Assembly (NCBI GenBank): GCA_012522575.1
Contig: JAAYKE010000089.1
Coordinates: forward strand, 1-32,643
Origin: Armatimonadota bacterium
GTDB lineage: Bacteria; Armatimonadota; UBA5829
Direction of reading: 5' to 3'
DNA length: 32,643 bases
The notes under the pieces were generated by a model. The model worked only from the letters and a program-made list of their open reading frames with translations, made no database searches and was not told the origin of the DNA. Positions 24,192 through 31,659 of the stretch are shown here, piece after piece; the stretch's first letter is position 1, and each line of letters starts with the position of its first letter. The position numbers and the translations under genes are program-made.

Positions 24192-26009
24192 ATGTCACAA
24201 CCCATAAAACTGCCCGGAATATTTCAAGAAAAAGTTGTCGTCTTTGACGGCGCGATGGGATCGCTGCTGCATGAGCGCGGAGCGAATCCTCGGCGGCCGT
24301 TTGAAGAACTCAACATTATCTCACCTCACCTGGTCTGCCAGATTCACGCGGAATATATTCAGGCCGGAGCTAACGCGATCGAGACCAACACCTTTGCGGC
24401 CAACAGGTTCAGCCTGAGCAGGCATGGTCTGGAGGACAAAGTCTACGACTTCAACGTCGCCGGAGTAAAGCTGGCGCGCAGCGTGGCAGGGCCGAATATC
24501 GTGGTTGCCGGCTCTGTTGGGCCACTGGGGGTGCGACTGCAGCCCATCGGCTCAGTCTCCGTCAAAGAAGCAAAATCCGCCGCCAGCGAGCAGATTCGAG
24601 GGCTGATAGACGGCGGGGTCGATCTGATCCTGATAGAGACTCAAAGCGACCTGGACGCTGTATGCGCAATGCTCGATGGAGCGTTTGAGTTCTGCGAACT
24701 GCCGGTGATGTGTCAGTTTACGGTAGGCGCGGATATGGTGACGTCGAGCGGGGATACTCTTGACGACATCGTCCTGCGCCTTGCTGATTATCCGATAAGC
24801 GCAATTGGGGTAAACTGCGGCGTAGGGCCGGAAGGGACGCTGAGAGCAGTTCAGGAACTGAGCGAAATCACCCAGCTTCCCATATCTGCGCAGCCCAACT
24901 CAGGCTTTCCTGCCAACGTTGACGGTCGCACGCTATATCTGTCCGGCGCAAACTATTTTGGGGAGCGCGGCGCGGAGATCGTAAAGGCGGGAGCGAGCAT
25001 CATCGGAGGCTGCTGCGGGACCACTCCCGCGCATATCGAATCGCTCGCATCCAACGTCGCCGGGTTGCCATTGCCCGCCAGAAGACCTGCCAGATCACCG
25101 CGCAGAAGGGAAACGATCGCTCCTGAAACAAGCGGGCACAGCCCTCTGCTAAATCTGATGAACGGGGAATTTATCACCGTAGAGGTGACCCCGCCCAAAG
25201 ATACCAACTATGTTGCAATGGTGGAGAAACTGCGGCCGCTGGTCGACGCGGGCATTTCATGTATCAACGTGACCGACAACCCGATGGCCTCAATGCACAT
25301 GAGCGCGATCGCTTTTGCGCACCTGGTCAAGGAAAAGCTGGGTATCGCCACTATTTTGCACTTGACCTGTCGTGACCTCAATATACTGGGCATGCACTCC
25401 GCCCTGCTGGGAGCATCCGCGCTGGGAATCGACGGCATACTTGCGCTGACCGGCGATCCCGCAAGCGTGGGGGATTTTCCGGGAGCTACCAGCGTCTTCG
25501 ACGTTACGTCAGATGGGCTGGCTAAGATAATCAGTTCGCTGAACGCCGGTTTGGATTATGTGGGCAAGGAGATCGGGGATTCGACCAACTTTGCCATTGG
25601 AGCGGCGTTCAATCCGATAGCCGAGGAGATGGAAAAGGAACTCGGCAGGCTGGCCAAAAAGCGGGAGGCGGGTGCGGATTTTTTGATGACTCAGCCGATT
25701 TTTGACATTGATGCGCTGAAACGCTCGGTCAAACTGCTGCCGGATGATTGGAATCCGCCTTTGCTGGTTGGGGTGCTGCCGCTTCGAAGCTCGCGACACG
25801 CCGAGTTTTTGCACAATGAAATCCCCGGCATGAACGTGCCTGAGCGCATCCGCAAACAACTCTCGGAGGCGGATGGCGATGCTGCGAAAGAAATCGGGCT
25901 TGGGTATGCGCGTGAGACATATATCGCTGCGCGGGAGAGCTTCGGCGGCGTCTACTTTATGCCGCCTTTCAACAATTTTGACGTGATCCGAGAAGTTATG
26001 ACCGGTTGA
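24192..26009 (+). CDS. bifunctional homocysteine S-methyltransferase / 5,10-methylenetetrahydrofolate reductase
   Basis: Fusion of two methionine-cycle enzymes, as in Bacillus YitJ (similar length, 605 residues). Residues 1-290 are the homocysteine methyltransferase barrel: FDGAMGSLL, ANAIETNTFAANR, GVNCG (Cys209) and GGCCGTTP (Cys274, Cys275), the three Zn ligands that activate homocysteine. An Arg-rich linker (about 296-312) leads to the MTHFR domain (about 315-605) with EVTPPKDTN, HLTCRDLN, LALTGDP, IGAAFNP and FLMTQPIFD, which bind FAD and folate. ATG 24192 has GGAG 8 nt upstream. No cobalamin-binding domain is present, so it is not full MetH. It could use homocysteine from MetY and methylene-folate from FolD. 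Confidence 0.95.
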   Translation: MSQPIKLPGIFQEKVVVFDGAMGSLLHERGANPRRPFEELNIISPHLVCQIHAEYIQAGANAIETNTFAANRFSLSRHGLEDKVYDFNVAGVKLARSVAGPNIVVAGSVGPLGVRLQPIGSVSVKEAKSAASEQIRGLIDGGVDLILIETQSDLDAVCAMLDGAFEFCELPVMCQFTVGADMVTSSGDTLDDIVLRLADYPISAIGVNCGVGPEGTLRAVQELSEITQLPISAQPNSGFPANVDGRTLYLSGANYFGERGAEIVKAGASIIGGCCGTTPAHIESLASNVAGLPLPARRPARSPRRRETIAPETSGHSPLLNLMNGEFITVEVTPPKDTNYVAMVEKLRPLVDAGISCINVTDNPMASMHMSAIAFAHLVKEKLGIATILHLTCRDLNILGMHSALLGASALGIDGILALTGDPASVGDFPGATSVFDVTSDGLAKIISSLNAGLDYVGKEIGDSTNFAIGAAFNPIAEEMEKELGRLAKKREAGADFLMTQPIFDIDALKRSVKLLPDDWNPPLLVGVLPLRSSRHAEFLHNEIPGMNVPERIRKQLSEADGDAAKEIGLGYARETYIAARESFGGVYFMPPFNNFDVIREVMTG

Positions 26010-26028
26010 TTGCGGGCGGGAGGTTGCG

Positions 26029-28758
26029 ATGCGCACCGTTTCTTTTGGCGTTCTTTTCACTTTTTTATTAGCGACGGTGATCTTCGGAGCCGCGCCAGTC
26101 AGTGATAATCTAATGGGGACGACCCTGGATTCGGCCTGGCAGATACATCGCGCCGATAGCTCCCGTGTTGTTGCGACAGGCGGCGGGGTCGTCTTTCGCT
26201 GCCGTCTGCACGAATACTGCTATATAAGCCGCCCCCTGGACGATGACCTGATAACGGTGAGCGCCCGCATCACCCCTTCCGTGCCTGCAGGGGCAACCTG
26301 GGGCACATCCCTTTTTATTATTTGGAACGACGGCAACCGATGCCAGGCAGGTTTGGCGGACTCACACGGAACATTTGGCCGATTTTTCACCTCCCTGACA
26401 ACGGATGGAGCGTCTGACACGAGCAATATCGCCAGATGCGACCTGACTCGGCCATATTATATGCGCATTCAGATCGGCAAAGACTGCATTCGTTTCTTTT
26501 GCAGTGAAAGCGGAGTGCGATGGACTCTGATTAAGACCGCCGAGCGTCCGCGGCAGTTTGCAGGCGCTCCGGTCAGCCTTGCGATCGGCAGAGGGCACGG
26601 GACCGGGACGGCTCCATACGCCAATCCCGGTCTGGATAACAGCTATTTAACTCCCGGGGAGATGGTTACATCCACAGTATCACATCTTCGCGTAGAAAAG
26701 ACCGATTCGGCAAGCCTGAAGATGAGCAAGTCCGAACGAATGGCCCTGGTTGAGCACGGCCCGGATCCGATCGCTCGCATAGTTTTGGAGGGCAAATCGG
26801 ACCCGACTTATGAGCAGGTGTCGAAGTTCTATCCTGCAATGCGGTTTCCAAGAGAGTCCGTAGGAGTGCCGGAACTGCCTGTGGAGATTTCGATCGATCA
26901 CCTTGGCAGGCTCGAACGCAATTTTGACGAGCCTCCGATAGCGTGGCTGGAAGCCGGCAAAGACAGGCCGCCATTTGGTGATGATATTGCGATTCAGCGG
27001 CGTCTGCTGGACGGCTGGCTGCCCGTCGTCGTGCTCACGACGAATCGCAATAATATAAATTATGAGCAGACCGTCTTTGGGTGGTCGGAGGGATTCAGCC
27101 CGGATCAGCCTCTTTATGCCTATGTGCGGCTGCGGATTCGGCCACAAACCGGCCACGCATCTGAGTTGCCGTCAACGGTATCCCTTATGACTCCCGATTC
27201 GAATTTGCGGATGGATTTTCAGGCTGCGCAGGATAGATATGGCTCTCAGGTTTGCCTGCGTATGCCATGGCCTGACGCAGCTAAGGCTCACTCGATAAGC
27301 CCAAAGGAGTTCGATGCAAAACTGAGGGAGTCCGCGGATTTATGGCGCGCTGAGATCGGCAAAGCTGCCCGGTTCGATATTCCCGAAAAGCGCGTTAACG
27401 AGGCGTATCGTGCGTGGATTGGCTACAGCCGGCTGTTAGTCGATAAATTGAACGGAATCTATGAGCCGCACGACGGCGCAGGGTTCTATGAGCTGAACTA
27501 CGGATACAGCGTGCTTTTACATTGCATCGCTCTGGATCAGTATGGCCTGCACGATGCGGCTGAACGCTATCTCGATTCTACGCTGCATTATCAACAGCCA
27601 AACGGGCTTTACACGCAAAACTACGGACTCTCCGATCAGGGCATGCTCCTCATCGCGATTGCCGAGCATTATAACCTTACCGGGGATAAAGACTGGCTGA
27701 AGCGGGTTTCAAACAAACTGACGCTGGCCGGGGACTGGCTTATCGAGCAGCGGAAACTCGCGCCGAAATCCGGGGTGACAAAAGGGCTTATCCTGTTCCA
27801 GCCATACTGCGATTATACGGCGGAGGAATATAACTATACCGGCGACGCGACCTGCTGCGTTGGGTTAGAAAAGGCTGCCGCGGCTCTCAAATCAATTGGC
27901 ATGGATGCGGAAGCGGATCGAATGGCGACCGAGGCCGGGCTGTACCGGGGGGATATCATCGCTTCGATGAATGCCGCAGCCATTCGCAAAGATGGCCGAA
28001 CGATGCTGCCGATTGTTCCTGATACGCAAAGGATGCTCAAAGCGGTCAACTACACGGCGAGGGACTACTACAGCCTGATAGGAGGCTGCCTGTTGGACAG
28101 CGGCTTTCTGGATGCGTTCGACAGGAGAGCGTACTGGATCACGGATTTGCTGGAAAACAGCGATGGATTGCTGGCAGGGCTGTGCAGATGGGAGACCGAT
28201 GGCGTCGACCATGCATACGCGCTGGGATATCTGTTGACCGAACTGCAACGGGGAAATCCGAGGAAAACGCTGCTTGGGTTCTATTCATTCCTCGCCTATG
28301 GGATGACACGAGACACCTACTCCGGCGTGGAATGCACATCAATCGTTACCGGCTCCAACTATTGGACCCTGCCCCATTTGTATTCCTGCACGCAGCAGTT
28401 GAGGTTGCTCAGGAATATGATCTTGCGAGAAGACAACGGCTCGTTGCTTATAGGGGATGCCATCCCGCGAAGCTGGCTGGAGGACGGAAAGAAGCTGGCG
28501 GTCAGGGATGCTCCGACGGAGTTCGGCGACGTTTCCATGAGCATCTTATCGGCGGTAAAATCCGAGTCGATTCTGGTGAAGTTCTCCCCTCCTGCCCGAT
28601 ACGCTCCAAAGTCCGTAAAAATCAGGCTGCGCCACCCTTCTGATAAGGCCATCAGGTCTGTGAGAATCGATGGACGCGCGTGGGATAAATTCGATAGAGA
28701 TAGTATCGATGTCAGCGGAGTCGGCAAGTCGGTTGCTATTTATGTAAATTATCGCTGA
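26029..28758 (+). CDS. exported multidomain protein with six-hairpin (alpha/alpha) glycosidase-like domain
   Basis: 909 residues, ATG 26029 with GGGAGG upstream. Residues 1-22 are a signal peptide. Residues about 25-225 form a concanavalin/laminin-G-like beta domain (LITVSARITPS..., YYMRIQIGKDCIRFF...), similar to DUF1349-type modules. A linking beta region follows, and residues about 440-760 look like an (alpha/alpha)6 toroid: YRAWIGYSRLL, GAGFYELNYGYSVLLH, GLSDQGMLLIAIAEHY, YCDYTAEEYNYTGDA, VDHAYALGYLLTEL. This layout is seen in glycosidases of the GH63/GH78/GH95-like fold. A C-terminal beta domain closes the protein. I cannot fix the GH family, the catalytic acids or the substrate. Only 19 bp after the methyltransferase gene, so possibly cotranscribed, without an evident functional link. 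Confidence 0.83.
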   Translation: MRTVSFGVLFTFLLATVIFGAAPVSDNLMGTTLDSAWQIHRADSSRVVATGGGVVFRCRLHEYCYISRPLDDDLITVSARITPSVPAGATWGTSLFIIWNDGNRCQAGLADSHGTFGRFFTSLTTDGASDTSNIARCDLTRPYYMRIQIGKDCIRFFCSESGVRWTLIKTAERPRQFAGAPVSLAIGRGHGTGTAPYANPGLDNSYLTPGEMVTSTVSHLRVEKTDSASLKMSKSERMALVEHGPDPIARIVLEGKSDPTYEQVSKFYPAMRFPRESVGVPELPVEISIDHLGRLERNFDEPPIAWLEAGKDRPPFGDDIAIQRRLLDGWLPVVVLTTNRNNINYEQTVFGWSEGFSPDQPLYAYVRLRIRPQTGHASELPSTVSLMTPDSNLRMDFQAAQDRYGSQVCLRMPWPDAAKAHSISPKEFDAKLRESADLWRAEIGKAARFDIPEKRVNEAYRAWIGYSRLLVDKLNGIYEPHDGAGFYELNYGYSVLLHCIALDQYGLHDAAERYLDSTLHYQQPNGLYTQNYGLSDQGMLLIAIAEHYNLTGDKDWLKRVSNKLTLAGDWLIEQRKLAPKSGVTKGLILFQPYCDYTAEEYNYTGDATCCVGLEKAAAALKSIGMDAEADRMATEAGLYRGDIIASMNAAAIRKDGRTMLPIVPDTQRMLKAVNYTARDYYSLIGGCLLDSGFLDAFDRRAYWITDLLENSDGLLAGLCRWETDGVDHAYALGYLLTELQRGNPRKTLLGFYSFLAYGMTRDTYSGVECTSIVTGSNYWTLPHLYSCTQQLRLLRNMILREDNGSLLIGDAIPRSWLEDGKKLAVRDAPTEFGDVSMSILSAVKSESILVKFSPPARYAPKSVKIRLRHPSDKAIRSVRIDGRAWDKFDRDSIDVSGVGKSVAIYVNYR

Positions 28759-28779
28759 AATGGGTTGGATCGATAGTTG

Positions 28780-29568
28780 TCAGGGTTGGATTCCTTTGCC
28801 GGCTATAATTGCCGCTCCAAGCGCGCCCGCTATCTGAGGTTCATCGGGCAGCAGCAGGCTTGATTTGACCCGTTCTTCTATGGCCGCGACCACTCCTGAG
28901 TTTTTCGCCACGCCTCCCGTCATCACAAACGGCTCCTGAGCGCGCAGGCGGGCGACCATAGCATAGATTCTTTCCGCTACCGATCTGTGCAATGCGCGGA
29001 TGATATCCTCTTTCGGTATTCCACGGGCTACCAGGGCTACGACTTCGGACTCAGCGAAAACGGTGCAGGCGCTTGAGATACGCACATCCGCACTCGATAG
29101 AGCCGATAGCCGACCCATCGACTCAAGATCGGTGTCCAATGATCGCGCCATGACTTCCAGAAATCTGCCAGTGCCGGCGGCGCATTTGTCGTTCATCGCA
29201 AAATCGTCCACGCGACCATCTTCGGCAAGACGAATTACCTTGCTGTCCTGGCCTCCGATGTCGATAACTGTGCGCGCCTGCCCAAAGAGTCGACGTGCGC
29301 CTGTGGCGTGACAGGTGATCTCGGTGACGGTTTTGTGGGCAAAGTCGATGCTTCCCCGTCCATATCCCGTGGCGACTATCGCGGTGACATCGTCCTGACT
29401 AAGACCTGCCAACGCAATCGCCTGATCGAACGCCAATCGAGCGGCAGTCTGCGAACTGGACAGGGTCGGCACGATGGCCGCAGATAAGATGCGCTGCCCC
29501 TGAAGGATAACGACATCGGTAGAAAGCGAGCCAATATCAATGCCTGCGGATATTATCTGGTGGTTCAC
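28780..29568 (-). CDS. activator ATPase of the 2-hydroxyacyl-CoA dehydratase (BadF/BadG/HgdC) family
   Basis: In known systems this homodimeric [4Fe-4S] ATPase injects one electron into a 2-hydroxyacyl-CoA dehydratase or benzoyl-CoA reductase. 262 residues with the ASKHA fold: GIDIGSLSTDVVI (phosphate 1), ATGYGRG, VIDIGGQDSKVI, AMNDKCAAGTGRFLEVMA (Cys129), SSACTVFAESEV (Cys168) and FVMTGGVAKNSGVV. Cys129 and Cys168 are the cluster ligands at the dimer interface. No dehydratase or reductase subunit is in the window, so the partner is unknown. Start is GTG 29568, only eight bases after a TATAAT and without Shine-Dalgarno. A candidate c-di-GMP-I riboswitch lies 200-330 bp upstream on the same strand. 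Convergent with the glycosidase-like gene, 21 bp apart. Confidence 0.93.
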   Translation of the reverse strand: MNHQIISAGIDIGSLSTDVVILQGQRILSAAIVPTLSSSQTAARLAFDQAIALAGLSQDDVTAIVATGYGRGSIDFAHKTVTEITCHATGARRLFGQARTVIDIGGQDSKVIRLAEDGRVDDFAMNDKCAAGTGRFLEVMARSLDTDLESMGRLSALSSADVRISSACTVFAESEVVALVARGIPKEDIIRALHRSVAERIYAMVARLRAQEPFVMTGGVAKNSGVVAAIEERVKSSLLLPDEPQIAGALGAAIIAGKGIQP

Positions 29569-29576
29569 AGGAAAGT

Positions 29577-29582
29577 ATTATA
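29577..29582 (-). promoter_or_regulatory. -10 box immediately before the activator gene
   Basis: Perfect TATAAT on the minus strand, eight bases before GTG 29568; no convincing -35 lies 16-18 bp upstream. If used, transcripts would begin 0-2 nt before the start codon and would bypass the upstream riboswitch. Confidence 0.45.
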
Positions 29583-29640
29583 CAACGAAGTGTTTACATC
29601 CTGCTCAATCGAATAAGGGTGAAAATCGGAGGCTGTGATA

Positions 29641-29696
29641 CGCCGGGCGGACTTATGAAATACGCGCCGGGCGGCCCCATTGTGCGGAACCGCCCG
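29641..29696 (-). promoter_or_regulatory. possible expression platform: one CGGGCGG arm and two CCGCCCG partners
   Basis: On the minus strand CGGGCGGTTCC (29686-29696) pairs over 11 positions, two of them G-U, with GGGGCCGCCCG (29668-29678) around a 7-nt loop. A second CCGCCCGGCG copy (29641-29650) could compete for the same arm. No U-tract follows. Position between the aptamer and the activator gene suggests alternative folding, which is inference. Confidence 0.45.
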
Positions 29697-29762
29697 ACAT
29701 AATATCATCCCTGCCAAGTACCTCCCTTCCAGACACCGGCAGGCGGACATTTCTTGCCAATA

Positions 29763-29903
29763 GACCTTCGGCAGCCCGGCCGGCTCACATCGTCAGACCT
29801 CAAAGACCCTGATATAATGGATCATGAGTTGCTATCCCCGACATTCTGAGCCCCGTGGGCTTTGCGTCTCCCGGTCGCCCGGGATTTGCCCTTATCGGTG
29901 TCT
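29763..29903 (-). ncRNA. candidate cyclic di-GMP-I (GEMM) riboswitch aptamer
   Basis: Minus-strand reading shows the class signatures in order: GGGCAAA (29885-29891); a TCCCGG/CCGGGA helix capped by the GNRA tetraloop GCGA; GACGCAAAGCC (29858-29868); GGGGCTCA; a peripheral stem (CTCATGATCC with GGGTCTTTGAG); and GCCGGGCTGCCGAAGG (29765-29780) at the 3' end. GGGCAAA, the GNRA helix and GACGCAAAGCC match the Vibrio cholerae Vc2 aptamer closely. The peripheral stem is longer than usual. The gene downstream on this strand is the activator ATPase. Confidence 0.75.
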
Positions 29904-30115
29904 TTCATATTGCTTGCGATTCGGCTCGACTAACCAATGTTCAGGATTCAATTCTCCTGCATCGAAGAACTCAATACTGCACGCTACCTAGCCAGAAGGC
30001 TTCCTCGCTGCTAATCAGAAAAAAGAATATTCACTTGTTCGCTATGTATTTTGTCTTTCCAATGGGATTATGCCGCTACTGCGGGCAAGAGTTTGCTGAG
30101 TTTATTACCGGTATT

Positions 30116-30145
30116 TTGCGGTCATCGCAGCAATTTGGATAATAT
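30116..30145 (+). promoter_or_regulatory. candidate tolC promoter
   Basis: TTGCGG (30116-30121), 18 bp, TAATAT (30140-30145) on the plus strand, leaving a leader of about 113 nt. Between the riboswitch (29903) and this promoter I see no gene or structure. Confidence 0.45.
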
Positions 30146-30264
30146 CGAGCCGTTTTGAGAACCAAGGGCAACATGCGCTCGTCTATAGATAAAACGCAAT
30201 AAAGTGAAGGAGTTGAAGTAACTGCCGTCGAAGATCACCTGGGGATCAAGGTACGACAATAATT

Positions 30265-31659
30265 ATGGGCTATCCAAAACTAATCGCGGCTCTGGCTCTT
30301 ATGGCCGCGTGTATTATTTCTTGCAACGCCGAGAGCACGATACCGACAAAATTGAGCGTGTCGGAAGCAGTCGAGATTGCTATTGGTCTGAATCCGGGGC
30401 TTAAACAGGCGGAGGAGACCCAACGAGCGTCGCAGTCGAGATTGACAATAGCCGACCATACCACCTCTCTGAACCTCTCGTCCAGCAGCAGCATTTTGAA
30501 AACCAGCGGCAATACGGACCTGTCAAATGTGGTGTTGACCGAGTATAGTTATGAAGGCCCGACCGGCACACAGGCAAACCTGCAGGTGGCTCCTGTCGGC
30601 ACAGGTGACAGTCGAGCCTCGGTTGGCGCGTCTATCATATATCCGCTCAGAAAAGGCAGCGGTTCGCTCTCAAGAAAAGGGCTGGCGATTCAGAGCGCAC
30701 AATCCGACGTCGCCATACAAGCCAAACAGCTCTTCATCTCCCGTCAGGCTACGGTGCAGGGAGTGATCGAGGCGTATTATCAAGCGGTGCTGGCGCGCGA
30801 AGAAGTGAAGGTGCGGGAGCAGGCAGTGCAGTTCGCCCAGGAAGCGGCGGAGGGATGGCGCAAACGTGAAGTGGAAGGCAGCGCGGCAGGAATCGACGTC
30901 ACGCGCTCGGAAATACAGGTCTCCCAGACTCAAAACGCCCTCAACTCTCAACTGCGTCGCGCTCGCAATACGCTGGATCAGTTGATGATCGCGATCGGCA
31001 CTGGTATCGGGGAGACTCCGGAGCTTATAGACAGCGTGCCGGAGCAGGAAATATCGGTTCCGCCACTGTCCGCCACCATTGAAACGGCGCTGGCAAACAG
31101 GGCTGAGTTGGTGATATCCGACCAGCGACTGAGCGATCAGGTGCGGCAGGTGGCGCAAGCGAAGGATCAACTCCGACCACGACTCGACGCCGTCGCGGGC
31201 TTCAGCAGCCGAAGAAGTTCCACCGGGTTTCTCGGCGCTTCGTTATTCGGCGATGGCGCGCTGACTACAGGCATAGAATATAGCGTGCCATTGGACAAGC
31301 TCGTGTTGCGCGAAACCCACGATACGGCCTCCCGGCAACTAGAAGTCCTGCGCAATTTGCGCCTCTTTCAGATGGAGCAGATCACGGAGCAGGTCAGATC
31401 GTCATACAGGCGGGTGGAAAGCGCGCAATCGTCCCTAGAGATTCTGGGAAAGAACAAAACCGTCGCTGCGGAAAACCTGCGCATTGCCAACAGGATGATG
31501 GAAGAGGGAGAGGGCTCCAGCCGAGACGTGCTGGATGCTCAGCAGGCTTTGACCACGGCGGACAGCAGCCTGCTTTCTGCAAAAACCGATTTATATCTCG
31601 CGCTTATCGACTTGAAGCGGGTGATGGGTGAGGACATAACACGGATGGAGTTCAAATGA
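30265..31659 (+). CDS. TolC-family outer membrane efflux protein
   Basis: Outer-membrane channel component of a tripartite export or efflux system. 464 residues with an N-terminal hydrophobic signal; IISC at 17-20 fits a lipobox, so lipid anchoring as in OprM-type channels is possible. The two homologous halves are visible: LSVSEAVEIAIGLNPGLKQAEE (about 34-55), a long helical coiled region (RQATVQGVIEAYYQAVLAREEV...), a second ATIETALANRAELVISDQRL start (about 270), and the final helix (AQQALTTADSSLLSAKTDLYLALIDLKRVMG). ATG 30265 has only a weak Shine-Dalgarno. The stop overlaps the adaptor ATG by four bases, so both are made together. Substrate is unknown because the inner-membrane pump lies outside the window. 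Confidence 0.92.
   Translation: MGYPKLIAALALMAACIISCNAESTIPTKLSVSEAVEIAIGLNPGLKQAEETQRASQSRLTIADHTTSLNLSSSSSILKTSGNTDLSNVVLTEYSYEGPTGTQANLQVAPVGTGDSRASVGASIIYPLRKGSGSLSRKGLAIQSAQSDVAIQAKQLFISRQATVQGVIEAYYQAVLAREEVKVREQAVQFAQEAAEGWRKREVEGSAAGIDVTRSEIQVSQTQNALNSQLRRARNTLDQLMIAIGTGIGETPELIDSVPEQEISVPPLSATIETALANRAELVISDQRLSDQVRQVAQAKDQLRPRLDAVAGFSSRRSSTGFLGASLFGDGALTTGIEYSVPLDKLVLRETHDTASRQLEVLRNLRLFQMEQITEQVRSSYRRVESAQSSLEILGKNKTVAAENLRIANRMMEEGEGSSRDVLDAQQALTTADSSLLSAKTDLYLALIDLKRVMGEDITRMEFK

Noticed and set aside
29565-29750. 61-codon minus-strand frame between the riboswitch and the activator gene
   Set aside because: No ribosome binding site, no recognisable protein, and it runs through the hairpin region of the leader.
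29855-30142. 95-codon plus-strand frame upstream of tolC
   Set aside because: Starts inside the antisense of the riboswitch aptamer, has no Shine-Dalgarno and no family features.
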